From: Citrobacter amalonaticus | GTDB taxonomy: Bacteria > Pseudomonadota > Gammaproteobacteria > Enterobacterales > Enterobacteriaceae | Direction of reading: 5' to 3' | Length of the DNA stretch: 64,000 nt | Assembly (NCBI RefSeq): GCF_001559075.2 | Contig: NZ_CP014015.2 | Location: forward strand, 4,526,001 to 4,590,000 | Part shown: piece by piece, positions 1 to 9,116 of the stretch | Layout of the letters: every line of letters begins with the position of its first letter | Position numbering within the stretch: the stretch's first letter is position 1 | The notes under the pieces: generated by a model | Seen by the model: the letters and a program-made list of their open reading frames with translations, nothing else | Told to the model about the DNA's origin: nothing | The model's database searches: none | Translations under genes and position numbers: made by a program

Positions 1-1573
1 CTTCCGGGTTCATGATCGGATACCCTTTCAGCCACGGCTTGATTAAGCGCCCGTTGGTGTACTGATAAATTGGCGCGATGGGCGCCTGCTCCATGAGGAT
101 TTTTTCCGCCGCATTGTAGTCCGCGTTACGCGCTTTATCAGTGTTTTCCATCGTCGCCTGAGTGATGACTTTGTCATACGCCGGGTCGTTAAAACGGGAA
201 ATATTGCCGGAGTGCGTCGACGTCAGCAGCGACAGGAAAGTGGAAGGTTCGTTGTAATCCCCCACCCAGGAAGCGCGAATCACATCAAAGTTCCCGGTAT
301 TACGGCTGTCGATGTAAGTTTTCCACTCCTGGTTTTGCAGCTTTACATCCACACCTAAGTTTTTCTTCCACATCGAAGCTACCGCGATGGCGATTTTCTG
401 GTGGTTCTCAGAGGTGTTGTACAACAGCGTCAGGTTAAGCGGCTTCTGCGGACCGTATCCCGCCGCACGCAACAGCGTTTTCGCCTGGGCATTCAGCTCT
501 TCCTGACTCATCTGCTCGAACGGAGACGGTTCAGGCGTAAAGCCGGCAGTGACGTCCGGCGTAAAATGCCAGGCCGGTTTTTCCCCGGTCCCCAACACTT
601 TCTCCGCCATAATGCGACGGTCGATGGTCATGCTCAGCGCCAGACGCACGCGGGAATCCGCCGTTGGCCCTTTCTGCGTGTTAAAGGCGTAGTAATAGGT
701 CCCCAACTGCGGTGGCGTATAGACCTGCCCCGGAATGTCCTTTAACAGCTTCTGGTACATATTTTTCGGGAAGGACTCGGTGATATCAATATCCCCCGCC
801 AGGTACCGTTTGGTGGCCGAGGACTCCTGATTAATCGGCAGGAAAGTCACTTTTTGCAGCACCGTTTTACCGTTATCCCAGTACTGCGTATTCGGCACCA
901 CCACCAGCTTTTCATTCACCACGCGATCCTGCAACACGTAGGCACCGTTACCCACCAGGTTGCCCGGTTTGGTCCAGTCTTTACCGCTTGCCACGTTGGC
1001 TTTTTGCACCGGATAGAACGCAAAGCTGGCGGTGAGATTGGCGAACCACGGCAGCGGTTTATCCAGTTGCACTCTCAGGGTTCGGGCATCAATGGCGGTC
1101 ACGCCGAGCTTATCAGGCGTCGCTTTGCCATCAATGATCGCCTGGGCGTTATTAACCCCTGCCAGCGCGGCAAACCACGCAAAGGGCGACAGCGTTTTCG
1201 GGTCCACCAGACGCTGCCAGCTATAGACAAAATCCTGGGCGGTCACCGGCGTGCCATCTGACCAGCATGCATTATCCCGTAGCGTAAACGTCCAGATTCG
1301 ATTGTCGTTGCTTTTCCATTGTGTGGCGACGCCAGGCACGATTTCGCCCTTCTCGTTCTGGTTCACCAGTCCTTCAAACAGATCGCGAATAACCTGAATT
1401 TCCGGCAGGCCAACCGCTTTAGCCGGATCAAGCGTCGCCGGTTCATCTTTTATATGGCGAACCAGCTCCTGCTTCTCTGCCAGTACCGTTCCGCTGGGAA
1501 CATCCGCAGCATATGACAGAGAAATGCTGCTAACCAACAGCGCACAACAGGTTACTGAAACAGCGTGCTTCAT
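1..1573 (-). CDS. mppA: MppA, murein tripeptide-binding periplasmic protein (3' end cut by window)
   Basis: This is a periplasmic binding protein of the SBP_5 (OppA-like) family. In E. coli MppA captures the cell-wall tripeptide L-Ala-gamma-D-Glu-meso-Dap and delivers it to the Opp permease. The start ATG at 1571-1573 is followed by a Sec signal peptide (MKHAVSVTCCALLVSSIS, ending near SYA-AD) and the mature start VPSGTVLAEKQELVRH. About 524 codons are present; the E. coli protein has 537, so only the last dozen or so residues fall outside the window. The last visible residues are WLKGYPIMNPE. It is transcribed away from mpaA, whose product hydrolyses the same tripeptide, which supports the assignment. 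The reading frame is open throughout what is visible. Confidence 0.95.
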   Translation of the reverse strand, partial: MKHAVSVTCCALLVSSISLSYAADVPSGTVLAEKQELVRHIKDEPATLDPAKAVGLPEIQVIRDLFEGLVNQNEKGEIVPGVATQWKSNDNRIWTFTLRDNACWSDGTPVTAQDFVYSWQRLVDPKTLSPFAWFAALAGVNNAQAIIDGKATPDKLGVTAIDARTLRVQLDKPLPWFANLTASFAFYPVQKANVASGKDWTKPGNLVGNGAYVLQDRVVNEKLVVVPNTQYWDNGKTVLQKVTFLPINQESSATKRYLAGDIDITESFPKNMYQKLLKDIPGQVYTPPQLGTYYYAFNTQKGPTADSRVRLALSMTIDRRIMAEKVLGTGEKPAWHFTPDVTAGFTPEPSPFEQMSQEELNAQAKTLLRAAGYGPQKPLNLTLLYNTSENHQKIAIAVASMWKKNLGVDVKLQNQEWKTYIDSRNTGNFDVIRASWVGDYNEPSTFLSLLTSTHSGNISRFNDPAYDKVITQATMENTDKARNADYNAAEKILMEQAPIAPIYQYTNGRLIKPWLKGYPIMNPE

Positions 1574-1756
1574 AGAGTCCCCTCAATCCGGCTTATTCAC
1601 GATGGCGTAATTATTTGTTTCGCCTGAAGGAAATGCAAACATCTTCCTGCAGAAAATTGATATTACGACTAAAAATCTGTCCATGCGAAAACGATTTGAT
1701 TATCGACCCAATTTGCACAACACTGCGAGTAATAATCCCTGAATTCAGAGACGCTT

Positions 1757-2485
1757 ATGACCGTTACCCGCCCTCGCGCCGAACGCGGCGCCTTTCCGCC
1801 AGGAACCGAACATTATGGACGTTCACTGTTGGGTGCACCGCTGATCTGGTTTCCGGCAGCCGTTGCCAGTCGTGACAGTGGCTTGATTATCGCGGGAACG
1901 CACGGCGACGAAAACGCATCAGTGGTCACGCTCTCCTGCGCACTGCGCACGCTGACGCCTTCACTGCGCCGCCACCATGTGATCCTCGCAGTGAACCCGG
2001 ATGGCTGTCAGCTCGGTTTGCGTGCGAACGCTAACGGCGTCGATCTTAATCGCAATTTCCCGTCGGCTAACTGGAAAGCCGGAGAGACGGTTTATCGCTG
2101 GAACAGCGCCGCAGACACGCGTGACGTGGTGTTGTTGACGGGAGATCATCCGGGTTCGGAACCGGAGACCCAGGCATTATGTCAGCTCATTCACCGCATT
2201 CACCCCGCGTGGGTGGTCTCTTTCCATGATCCACTGGCCTGTATTGAAGATCCCAAAAGCAGCGAGCTCGGTGAATGGCTGGCGCAGGCGTTTGAACTAC
2301 CGCTGGTGACAAGCGTAGGTTACGAAACGCCCGGCTCTTTCGGCAGTTGGTGTGCGGATCTGAATTTACACTGCATCACTGCGGAATTCCCGCCGATCTC
2401 ATCAGATGAGGCCAGCGAGAAATATCTCCAGGCGATGTCCACGCTTCTGCGCTGGCATCCTAAAGATGCAGTTGTCCGGTCGTAA
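1757..2485 (+). CDS. mpaA: MpaA, murein tripeptide amidase A
   Basis: This cytoplasmic M14-type zinc carboxypeptidase splits the gamma-D-Glu-meso-Dap bond of imported murein tripeptide. At 242 residues it is the full family length. The zinc ligands are visible as the HxxE motif in GTHGDEN (H49, E52) and H157 in SFHDPL. The likely catalytic glutamate is E210 in ITAEFPP, and the substrate-loop motifs NPDG (80-83) and DLNRNFP (96-102) are present. The ATG at 1757 gives the same N-terminus as E. coli MpaA. It is divergent from mppA, and its last 26 bp overlap the 3' end of the convergent ycjG. These three genes form a peptidoglycan-recycling group: uptake, amide cleavage and epimerisation of the released L-Ala-D-Glu. 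Confidence 0.96.
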   Translation: MTVTRPRAERGAFPPGTEHYGRSLLGAPLIWFPAAVASRDSGLIIAGTHGDENASVVTLSCALRTLTPSLRRHHVILAVNPDGCQLGLRANANGVDLNRNFPSANWKAGETVYRWNSAADTRDVVLLTGDHPGSEPETQALCQLIHRIHPAWVVSFHDPLACIEDPKSSELGEWLAQAFELPLVTSVGYETPGSFGSWCADLNLHCITAEFPPISSDEASEKYLQAMSTLLRWHPKDAVVRS

Positions 2486-3425
2486 AGTGCAGTGCGGGCT
2501 CCACATCAACCGCCAGCCAGGTAGGACCATCAAGATCGGCAAAGCTGACCTGCGGCGTCAGCGGTAATGCGGCAGAAATGGCCCGTGACGTGCAAAGCAT
2601 GCAGCCCAGCATCAGGGAAAATCCTTGTTCGCGGGCGTCGGTAGCCAGCGCCAGCGCCTCGGTCAGTCCGCCGGTTTTGTCCAGTTTGATATTGACCATT
2701 TCATAACGCCCATGCAGCGCTTTCAGGCTGCTGCGGGTATGGCAGCTCTCATCGGCGCAGACCGGCAGCGGATGGATAAAATTTTCCAGCGCGGCGTCAT
2801 CCTGCGCCGGAAGCGGTTGTTCCAGCATCGCGACACCCAGATCGGCCAACAGCTGGCAGCGCGCCGCCAGCCCTTCCGCCCGCCATGACTCATTGGCATC
2901 GACAATTAAGGTCGCTTCCGGTACCGCCGACCGAATCGCCACCATACGTTCGCTGATCAGCCGATCGTCCAGTTTCACCTTCAGCAGTCGGGCTCCGGCT
3001 TCCCACAGCGCCGCTGCGCTGGCCGCCATTTGTTCCGGGGTACCAATCACCACGGTCTGTGCGGTGGCGATTGTCGCCGGCAGCGCCACGTTGAGGGTTT
3101 CCGCCAGCGTTTGTTGCTGCTGGCGGGCCTGCAGATCCCACAGCGCACAGTCAACCGCGTTGCGTGCCGCGCCTGCCGGGAGCAGTTTTTGCAATGCTTC
3201 CCGGGTCAGTCCCTTTTCCAGTTGCGGGACAATGCTCATGATCTGCGCCATCACGGATGCATCGCTTTCCCCGTAACGCGGATAGGGCGTGCACTCACCG
3301 ATCCCTTTCACGCCCTCTTCTTCCAGTTCAACCACCACGACACGCGCCTCACTGCGGCTGCCACGGGCAATCACAAAAGGGGTATGTAACGGCCAGGCTT
3401 CCTCGTATACCTTCACAGAACGCAT
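2460..3425 (-). CDS. ycjG: L-Ala-D/L-Glu epimerase (YcjG)
   Basis: A 321-residue enolase-superfamily protein of the muconate-lactonising subgroup that interconverts L-Ala-D-Glu and L-Ala-L-Glu in murein-peptide recycling. The catalytic KxK pair is at K149/K151 (LLKVKLDD). The metal ligands are D176 (VDANES), E202 (MLEQPLP) and D225 (VCADES), and the second catalytic lysine is K247 (VNIKLDKTGG). All expected residues are present, so it should be active. It ends TAG inside the mpaA coding region (convergent overlap). MpaA releases L-Ala-D-Glu, the substrate of this enzyme, so the gene neighbours match the pathway. It is also known as AE epimerase. Confidence 0.95.
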   Translation of the reverse strand: MRSVKVYEEAWPLHTPFVIARGSRSEARVVVVELEEEGVKGIGECTPYPRYGESDASVMAQIMSIVPQLEKGLTREALQKLLPAGAARNAVDCALWDLQARQQQQTLAETLNVALPATIATAQTVVIGTPEQMAASAAALWEAGARLLKVKLDDRLISERMVAIRSAVPEATLIVDANESWRAEGLAARCQLLADLGVAMLEQPLPAQDDAALENFIHPLPVCADESCHTRSSLKALHGRYEMVNIKLDKTGGLTEALALATDAREQGFSLMLGCMLCTSRAISAALPLTPQVSFADLDGPTWLAVDVEPALHFTTGQLHL

Positions 3426-3546
3426 TTTTTCTCCTTAAGTAATGACGTGGTGGTTTGTGCGCTTCACCGAAATAGCGTTTGCCGTGTTATCGGCTGTTGG
3501 CATAAACTAGCTGTGACGTTAACTATATGTAAACAGGAAGATAACC

Positions 3547-4053
3547 ATGTCACAAACCGTTCATTTCCAGGGCAACCCGGTTGCAGTCGCCAACTCCATT
3601 CCTCAAGCGGGTAGCAAAGCGCAGCCTTTTACCCTCGTGGCAAAAGATCTGTCTGACGTCGCACTGAGCCAGTTTGCTGGCAAACGCAAAGTGCTGAACA
3701 TTTTCCCGAGCATCGATACCGGCGTTTGCGCGGCATCGGTACGTAAGTTTAACCAACTGGCCACCGAAATCGACAACACCGTGGTGCTGTGTGTTTCTGC
3801 CGATCTGCCGTTTGCCCAGTCCCGCTTCTGCGGCGCGGAAGGTCTGAGCAACGTTATCACGCTGTCCACGCTGCGTAACGCTGAATTCCTGAAAAACTAC
3901 GGCGTTGAAATCACCGAAGGTCCGCTGAAAGGTCTGGCCGCTCGTGCGGTTGTCGTTCTGGATGAAAATGACAATGTCATCTTCAGCCAGCTGGTGAATG
4001 AAATCACTAACGAACCTGACTATGCCGCTGCGCTGGAAGTCCTGAAAGCGTAA
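3547..4053 (+). CDS. tpx: Tpx, thiol peroxidase
   Basis: A 168-residue atypical 2-Cys peroxiredoxin that reduces hydroperoxides, preferring alkyl hydroperoxides, with electrons from thioredoxin. The peroxidatic cysteine is C61 in DTGVCAASVRKF and the resolving cysteine is C95 in SRFCGAEG; C82 is the third cysteine. The ATG at 3547 follows an AGGAAG Shine-Dalgarno sequence. Length and sequence match E. coli Tpx throughout. It is convergent with tyrR, and a strong bidirectional terminator separates them. In E. coli the protein has also been reported in the periplasm, but this sequence shows no signal peptide. Confidence 0.97.
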   Translation: MSQTVHFQGNPVAVANSIPQAGSKAQPFTLVAKDLSDVALSQFAGKRKVLNIFPSIDTGVCAASVRKFNQLATEIDNTVVLCVSADLPFAQSRFCGAEGLSNVITLSTLRNAEFLKNYGVEITEGPLKGLAARAVVVLDENDNVIFSQLVNEITNEPDYAAALEVLKA

Positions 4054-4065
4054 GGCAGCCGTCAT

Positions 4066-4099
4066 ACAAAAATGCCTCCATTGCGGAGGCATTTTTTTA
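4066..4099. terminator. Bidirectional terminator between tpx and tyrR
   Basis: A 9-bp perfect stem (AATGCCTCC at 4071-4079 pairing with GGAGGCATT at 4085-4093) carries a short loop. It is followed by a T run on the plus strand and preceded by an A run, which reads as T on the minus strand. It can therefore end both convergent transcripts. Confidence 0.85.
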
Positions 4100-5638
4100 C
4101 TCTTCGCCCTTCTTCTGATTCAGGCCATATTCACGCAGCTTATTCGCAATCGCGGTATGGGAAACCCCCAGACGTTTCGCCAGTTTGCGGGTACTGGGAT
4201 AACTGCGATAAAGCTGGGTTAACACCGAACGCTCAAAACGGCTGGTGATATCATCCAGCGAACCTTCCATCGCATCTTCACCTACCGCAACCGTCGTCGC
4301 ATCGTAGTCAGGCAGCAAAATATCCTGAGGTCGCAGTTCGTAACCTTCAAGCTGCGTCAGTGCCCGGTAGATGGCGTTTTTCAGTTGACGCACGTTGCCA
4401 GGCCAGCCGTAGCGGGTCAATACCGTACTGAGATCGGCAGCCAGTTTAGGACGCGGCACGCCTTGCTCATCGGCGAAACGCGCCACAAACAGTTCGGTCA
4501 GCGGCATGATGTCCTGTGGACAATCGCGAAGCGGCGGCAGATTCAGCGTCAACACGTTCAGGCGATAATAGAGATCTTCGCGAAACAGCCCTTTCTGCAC
4601 CAGTTCAATGAGATTCTTTTGCGTCGCGCAGATCACGCGCACATCGACATGCACCTCATGATCTTCCCCCACTCGACGGAACGTACCGTCATTGAGGAAC
4701 CGCAGTAGCTTGGTCTGCATGCGCGGCGACATTTCACCAATCTCATCAAGCAGCACCGAACCGCCGTTCGCCTGCTCGAAGAAGCCTTTTTTCCCTTCTG
4801 GCGCATGACCGAACAGTTCGCTTTCCACCGCATCTTCAGGGATCGACGCGCAGTTGAGCGCCAGATACGGTTTGCCCGCGCGCGGGCTGGCCTGATGACA
4901 GGCATGAGCAAACAGATCTTTACCGGTGCCGGTATCGCCGGTAATCAACAGGGGCGCACTCAGCATCGCCAGTTTGCGTGCCTGTTCGACAACATGTTTC
5001 ATTTTGCCGCTGACGGCAATGATTTGGCTAAAAGCACTGACATCCTGAGTTGCCAGATTCTGCAACTGACGCCCCATCCTGATAGTTGAACGCAGCATTA
5101 CCACTGCACCGGTGAGCATGGTTTCGTCAGTTTCCCCTTGCAGATAGACCGGCGTGATTTCCATCAGGAAATTCTGCCCGTTGATCACCACATGTTCGTT
5201 ATGGGACGCCTGCGGATTGCCCTCCAGCCAGCGCTGGAAGTTAAAACCGTTGATCAGTTGTGCCGCGGTATGGTTGCGCATCCGCTCCGGGTTAAGCGCA
5301 AACAGCTGGCAGCTTGCCGGGTTCGCCATCTCAATTTTACTTTTCAGATCCAGCGACAAAACCGGTTCTGGCAACGCCTCAAGCAGCGCGCTGAGCGCCA
5401 GATGCTCACGCTCTGACGGCATCCACGGCACGGTGCGTACGTCGGTGACGCCCGCAATGCGGCGAATTTCCGCCATCAAACTGCTGAAGTTAGTGAACTC
5501 CAGTTCGGCAAAGTTAAGGTAGATTCGCCCGATGGGGTCAATCTCGATACCGCGCAAATCGATGCTGCGTAGCACCAGTAAATCGAGTAATTCGCGAGTC
5601 AGACCAAGTCGGTCTTCACAAAAGACTTCCAGACGCAT
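4097..5638 (-). CDS. tyrR: TyrR, aromatic amino acid transcriptional regulator
   Basis: TyrR controls the regulon for biosynthesis and transport of Tyr, Phe and Trp. The internal ATG at 5636-5638 (MRLEVFCEDRLGLTRELLDLL) was chosen because it gives 513 residues, the length of E. coli TyrR. An upstream in-frame start would add 27 residues with no homology. Domains in order are an N-terminal ACT domain (about 1-75), a PAS domain (about 80-190), an AAA+ domain with Walker A GDTGTGKD (about 200-430), and a C-terminal helix-turn-helix (STRKLAKRLGVSHTAIANKL, near 485-504). The GAFTGA loop of sigma-54 activators is absent (the region reads FGHAPEGKKGFF). That is characteristic of TyrR, which works with sigma-70 polymerase. 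Confidence 0.96.
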   Translation of the reverse strand: MRLEVFCEDRLGLTRELLDLLVLRSIDLRGIEIDPIGRIYLNFAELEFTNFSSLMAEIRRIAGVTDVRTVPWMPSEREHLALSALLEALPEPVLSLDLKSKIEMANPASCQLFALNPERMRNHTAAQLINGFNFQRWLEGNPQASHNEHVVINGQNFLMEITPVYLQGETDETMLTGAVVMLRSTIRMGRQLQNLATQDVSAFSQIIAVSGKMKHVVEQARKLAMLSAPLLITGDTGTGKDLFAHACHQASPRAGKPYLALNCASIPEDAVESELFGHAPEGKKGFFEQANGGSVLLDEIGEMSPRMQTKLLRFLNDGTFRRVGEDHEVHVDVRVICATQKNLIELVQKGLFREDLYYRLNVLTLNLPPLRDCPQDIMPLTELFVARFADEQGVPRPKLAADLSTVLTRYGWPGNVRQLKNAIYRALTQLEGYELRPQDILLPDYDATTVAVGEDAMEGSLDDITSRFERSVLTQLYRSYPSTRKLAKRLGVSHTAIANKLREYGLNQKKGEE

Positions 5639-5710
5639 GGGGGGACCTTCACCTGAATAATGAGCTATAGATAAGATGATAAGCCAGGAATGGGGAAGCA
5701 GGAAGGATTC

Positions 5711-5728
5711 TGTCAACAAATATTGACA
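5711..5728 (-). promoter_or_regulatory. Candidate TYR box upstream of tyrR
   Basis: A perfect 6-6-6 inverted repeat, TGTCAA-N6-TTGACA, lies about 75-90 bp upstream of the tyrR ATG. It closely matches the TyrR operator consensus TGTAAA-N6-TTTACA. One arm, read on the minus strand, is also a perfect -35 hexamer (TTGACA). TyrR is known to repress its own gene, so an operator overlapping the -35 region is expected. I could not place a convincing -10 element. Confidence 0.55.
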
Positions 5729-5787
5729 GCATGACGGAAAAACAGGCGTTTCGGCGTAAAGTTACGCGGTCAACGCCTGCGATTAGA

Positions 5788-6849
5788 TTACTTTTCTCGC
5801 GGGGAGCCGTTTTTCTGCACCGTCTCTTTGAGCTGCCCGATCAGTTGACGCCGGAAATCTCCCAGGCGTGGTTTGTCATCATCCATCCACGGCAACGGGC
5901 GGCAAAGCTCCATCGCTTTGATCCCCAGTCGTGCGGTTAACAACCCCGCGCCGATCCCCTGCGCAGCACGGGTCGACAAGCGCGCCGCGAGATCCTGCGA
6001 CATCCAGTCCATCCCCACTTCCCGCACCAGTTCGCTGGCTCCGGCGAAAGCGATGTTGAGCAACACCAGGCGGAACAGACGCAGACGGCTGTAATAGCCC
6101 AGCTCAATCCCGTACAACGTGGCGATGCGGTTAATCAGTCGCAAATTACGCCAGGCAATAAATGCCATATCCACCAGTGCCAGCGGACTGACTGCGATCA
6201 TCAGCGTCGACTCCGCCGCTGAACGACTGATTTCGCGCCGCGCCTGGGCATCCAGCACCGGTTGAACCAGATGCGCGTACAGGCTAACCACTTCGCGGTC
6301 GTTTTGCGTTTCATGAATCGAGGCATACCAGCGCTGCAACGCCGGATGCGACTGGTCGATTCCGGCCTGCTGCGCCAGTTTCTCGCAGAAGGCACGCCCT
6401 TTGCCGGCACCGTGACTGTGCAGCAGGTCACGCGCTTCATCGCGCTCGTGAGCACGCTGACGCAAACGCCACAGACGTCGCCATTCGGTTGCCACCGATC
6501 CGACCCCCGCCCCAATAATCAGCGCCCCAGCCGCGCAACCCCCGAGCGCCACCCAGTCCTGGGTTTGCCAGGCGTTCATTGTCCACTGCACACCTTGTCC
6601 AACCACGCTTACGCCGAACAGCGCCAGGCCACCCATCACCATCTTGCGCCACAGACTGCGCTTCGGGCGTAGCGCTGCGTCAATCACCGCTTCGGCTTGC
6701 CCCTCTTCTTCCAGCGGTTCATCAACGGTGGCCGGGGCAAAGGACTGGGCCTGCGTCTCGCTAAACGTTTGTTGCGCTTTAAAGGCCGGGTTCTGCTCGA
6801 CTTCAAGCGGACCGGCGAAATCAATCCGCGGTTTTATCGGTTCGCTCAT
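5788..6849 (-). CDS. ycjF: YcjF, inner-membrane DUF697 protein
   Basis: A 353-residue integral membrane protein of the UPF0283/DUF697 family. Two hydrophobic segments lie near residues 70-120 (MGGLALFGVSVVGQGVQW and ALGGCAAGALIIGAGVGSVA). The C-terminal half contains the DUF697 region (LMIAVSPLALVDMAFIAWRNLRLI). Its start overlaps the stop of ycjX by 4 bp, so the two are translationally coupled. The molecular function is not established. In E. coli ycjX and ycjF belong to the heat-shock (sigma-32) regulon, and an envelope-stress role is inferred from their position near psp. Confidence 0.93.
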   Translation of the reverse strand: MSEPIKPRIDFAGPLEVEQNPAFKAQQTFSETQAQSFAPATVDEPLEEEGQAEAVIDAALRPKRSLWRKMVMGGLALFGVSVVGQGVQWTMNAWQTQDWVALGGCAAGALIIGAGVGSVATEWRRLWRLRQRAHERDEARDLLHSHGAGKGRAFCEKLAQQAGIDQSHPALQRWYASIHETQNDREVVSLYAHLVQPVLDAQARREISRSAAESTLMIAVSPLALVDMAFIAWRNLRLINRIATLYGIELGYYSRLRLFRLVLLNIAFAGASELVREVGMDWMSQDLAARLSTRAAQGIGAGLLTARLGIKAMELCRPLPWMDDDKPRLGDFRRQLIGQLKETVQKNGSPREK

Positions 6850-8243
6850 CGCAATTTATCTCCTATTAAAAACTCCAGCGCGGCATCCAGACGAATATGC
6901 GGCAGCGGCTTATCGACGTCCATTTTTTGCGGTCGAAACGCTTCAAACTGAAACCCCTGACTGTCCCAGAACGCCTGTCCCGGCAGTCGCGCCGGCACTT
7001 CACCGGGGTAGACCGTCAGCGGGGAGCCATCGCTTAAGCGATTTCCGCGCAGCGCCGGAATCTTTTCGCCGTTAACGTCAATCAACCCGCTGGTGGTTGC
7101 CTGGACGGAAGCCAGCCCCAGACAATCCATGCTGATCCCTTCAAACGCAGCGTTCTGCCAGGCATCCTGAATCAACTGTTGCAGCAGCGACACCATATTG
7201 GCGTGCTGATCGATCGTCACATGATCCGCTTTGGTGGCGGCAAACAGCAGTTTGTCGATCACCGGCGAGAACAGCCGACGGAACAGCGTACGCTGACCAT
7301 AATGGAAACTTTGCATCAGTTGGGTTAACGCAAGACGCATGTCGTTGAACGCCTGTGGCCCGCTGTTGAGCGGTTGCAGGCAATCCACCAGCACAATCTG
7401 GCGGTCGAAACGCAGAAAGTGGTTCTTATAGAACCCCTTCACCACCTTTTCGCAGTAATAGTTAAAGCGCTCACGCAGCATCCCGGCGTTGGTATGCTTG
7501 TCTGCCTGAGCCAGTTTTGATTCGCCCCACGCGTCCACATCCGGCCAGGGGAAAAATTGTAACGCTGGCGCGCCGGCCATATCACCAGGCAGAACGAACC
7601 GTCCCGGCTGGATGAAATGCAGTCCTTGCTGTTTACACTGATGCAAATAGTCCGTCCACGCCGCTGCAATGTCGGCCAGGCGGTTCTCATCGGCAGGTGC
7701 CAGCGGATCCAGCCCTTGCGTCAGCTGTCGCCATTTCGCCGACCATTCCGCCCGCTGCCCGGTAAGCAGACCGGTCATCTGCCGTGACCAGCTCAGGTAA
7801 TCCTGCGCCAGCATCGGCAGGTCGAGCAGCCACTCGCCGGGATAATCAACAATTTCCAGATACAGCGTCGACGTCTCTTTGAAGTGGCGCAGCAGGGAGT
7901 CATTGGATTTATAACGTAGCGCCAGGCGAATTTCGCTAACGCCACGGGTGGGTGTCGGCCACGTCGGCGGATCGCCATACAGCTGGGCCAGCCCTTCATC
8001 GTAGGTAAAGCGAGGAATACCAAAATCGCGCTGCGGAACGCGTTTCACCCCAAGCAGGCGCTCTTCACGCACTGCGCTGAGTAGCGGCAGTCGCGCCCCG
8101 GCATGAATATTCAGCAACTGGTTAACCATCGCTGTGATAAATGCGGTTTTTCCGCTCCGGCTCAGCCCGGTGACCGCGAGGCGCAAATGCCGGTCTACGC
8201 CGCGATTAACCAGCGCATTGAGTTCATTGGTGAGTCTCTTCAT
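6846..8243 (-). CDS. ycjX: YcjX, P-loop NTPase of the DUF463 family
   Basis: A 465-residue predicted GTPase-like protein. A Walker A motif sits near the N-terminus (GLSRSGKTAF, about residues 26-35). The protein is long with few predicted membrane segments, consistent with a cytoplasmic partner of YcjF. The ATG at 8241-8243 (MKRLTNELNALVNRGVDRHL) was preferred over one two codons upstream because it matches the E. coli start. It is the first gene of the ycjX-ycjF pair. Its molecular role is unknown beyond sigma-32-dependent expression in E. coli. In E. coli the ycjM-W sugar genes and ompG lie between psp and ycjX; here that block is absent. Confidence 0.93.
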   Translation of the reverse strand: MKRLTNELNALVNRGVDRHLRLAVTGLSRSGKTAFITAMVNQLLNIHAGARLPLLSAVREERLLGVKRVPQRDFGIPRFTYDEGLAQLYGDPPTWPTPTRGVSEIRLALRYKSNDSLLRHFKETSTLYLEIVDYPGEWLLDLPMLAQDYLSWSRQMTGLLTGQRAEWSAKWRQLTQGLDPLAPADENRLADIAAAWTDYLHQCKQQGLHFIQPGRFVLPGDMAGAPALQFFPWPDVDAWGESKLAQADKHTNAGMLRERFNYYCEKVVKGFYKNHFLRFDRQIVLVDCLQPLNSGPQAFNDMRLALTQLMQSFHYGQRTLFRRLFSPVIDKLLFAATKADHVTIDQHANMVSLLQQLIQDAWQNAAFEGISMDCLGLASVQATTSGLIDVNGEKIPALRGNRLSDGSPLTVYPGEVPARLPGQAFWDSQGFQFEAFRPQKMDVDKPLPHIRLDAALEFLIGDKLR

Positions 8244-8398
8244 CGCCATCCCGTTATGCCTGAAGACCAGAAAAAAGTATAACGCATAGCCTGTAATATG
8301 GGGTCAGGTCGTTGATTATCAACCGTGTTGTGTTGGGTGGGGTGTTCACCCGACTAACCCCGGTAAGAGAAAACAGGACAGGTCGAAATTAAATTATG

Positions 8399-9094
8399 CT
8401 AATGAGATAAGCAGCGTTCAAAAGCCGAGCGTACGCTTTCATAGCACTCTCTTGAACGCATCAGTTGCTCCCAGAGCGAGTTATGATCCGCCCCAGCGAT
8501 CGTGAGTAGTTTCTTTTGACAGGCCTGCGTTGCCGACGTGACCAGCTTATTCGGTATCTCTGCGGGGATGATGGTGTCATTTTCGGCAGCGATAACTAAC
8601 AAATCACCGGTAAATTGAGCGGCGATAGCCCAGGCATCCGTCGCGTCCCAACTGCGATCCTCGCGTATGATGGCCGAAAAATCGGGGCCGAATTTAACCG
8701 GATACGCGGATGTTGCATAAACACCCGGCACCATCAGAATCAGCGAGCGCAGTGGAACCACCTTACTGAGCTGAAGCGCATTGTATGCCCCCATGCTGAC
8801 GCCCACACAACCGGTAAAAATCTGTCCCTGGAAATCCATCACCGCCTGTGCCTGCCGGGTGCGGCTGAACAGCGAGGAATCGTGAATGTCTCCCCCGGTT
8901 GCTCCATGACCTAAAAAATCGAATATCGTCGTTCCAAAACCTGACTCATCCAACATAACGCGATATTTGTGGAAAATGGTGCTGTCTTTCCCACCGCCGT
9001 GTAGCATCAGGACATGTCCATTACGGCCAGACGTACTTTCAGCGTAAAGCGTTTCGCCCTGAAAAGGGACCTGGAAAGAGTGGCTTTGCATCAT
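8399..9094 (-). CDS. Alpha/beta hydrolase of unknown substrate
   Basis: A 231-residue alpha/beta-hydrolase-fold protein. The oxyanion-loop motif LHGGGKDST is near residues 31-39. The nucleophile elbow GVSMG carries S100, the acid is probably D173 (AENDT) and the histidine H204 (GADHNSLW), so a full catalytic triad is present. I placed the start at ATG 9092-9094 (an ATG-ATG pair); an in-frame GTG at 9149-9151 lies at the base of a strong hairpin and is unlikely. It occupies the place of pspE, directly downstream of pspD and on the same strand, but it is not a rhodanese. It may be a peptidase, esterase or acyl hydrolase; the substrate cannot be told from sequence. No orthologue in the E. coli K-12 psp region is known to me. 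Confidence 0.8.
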   Translation of the reverse strand: MMQSHSFQVPFQGETLYAESTSGRNGHVLMLHGGGKDSTIFHKYRVMLDESGFGTTIFDFLGHGATGGDIHDSSLFSRTRQAQAVMDFQGQIFTGCVGVSMGAYNALQLSKVVPLRSLILMVPGVYATSAYPVKFGPDFSAIIREDRSWDATDAWAIAAQFTGDLLVIAAENDTIIPAEIPNKLVTSATQACQKKLLTIAGADHNSLWEQLMRSRECYESVRSAFERCLSH

Positions 9095-9116
9095 GAGTGT
9101 CGCGTTATTAAAGGAT

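Noticed and set aside
401..1261. ORFs on the plus strand opposite mppA
   Set aside because: They are antisense shadows of mppA, which has full-length homology to a known protein.
3550..4092. 180-codon ORF antisense to tpx
   Set aside because: It is a shadow of the strongly codon-biased tpx gene; no ribosome-binding site and no family resemblance.
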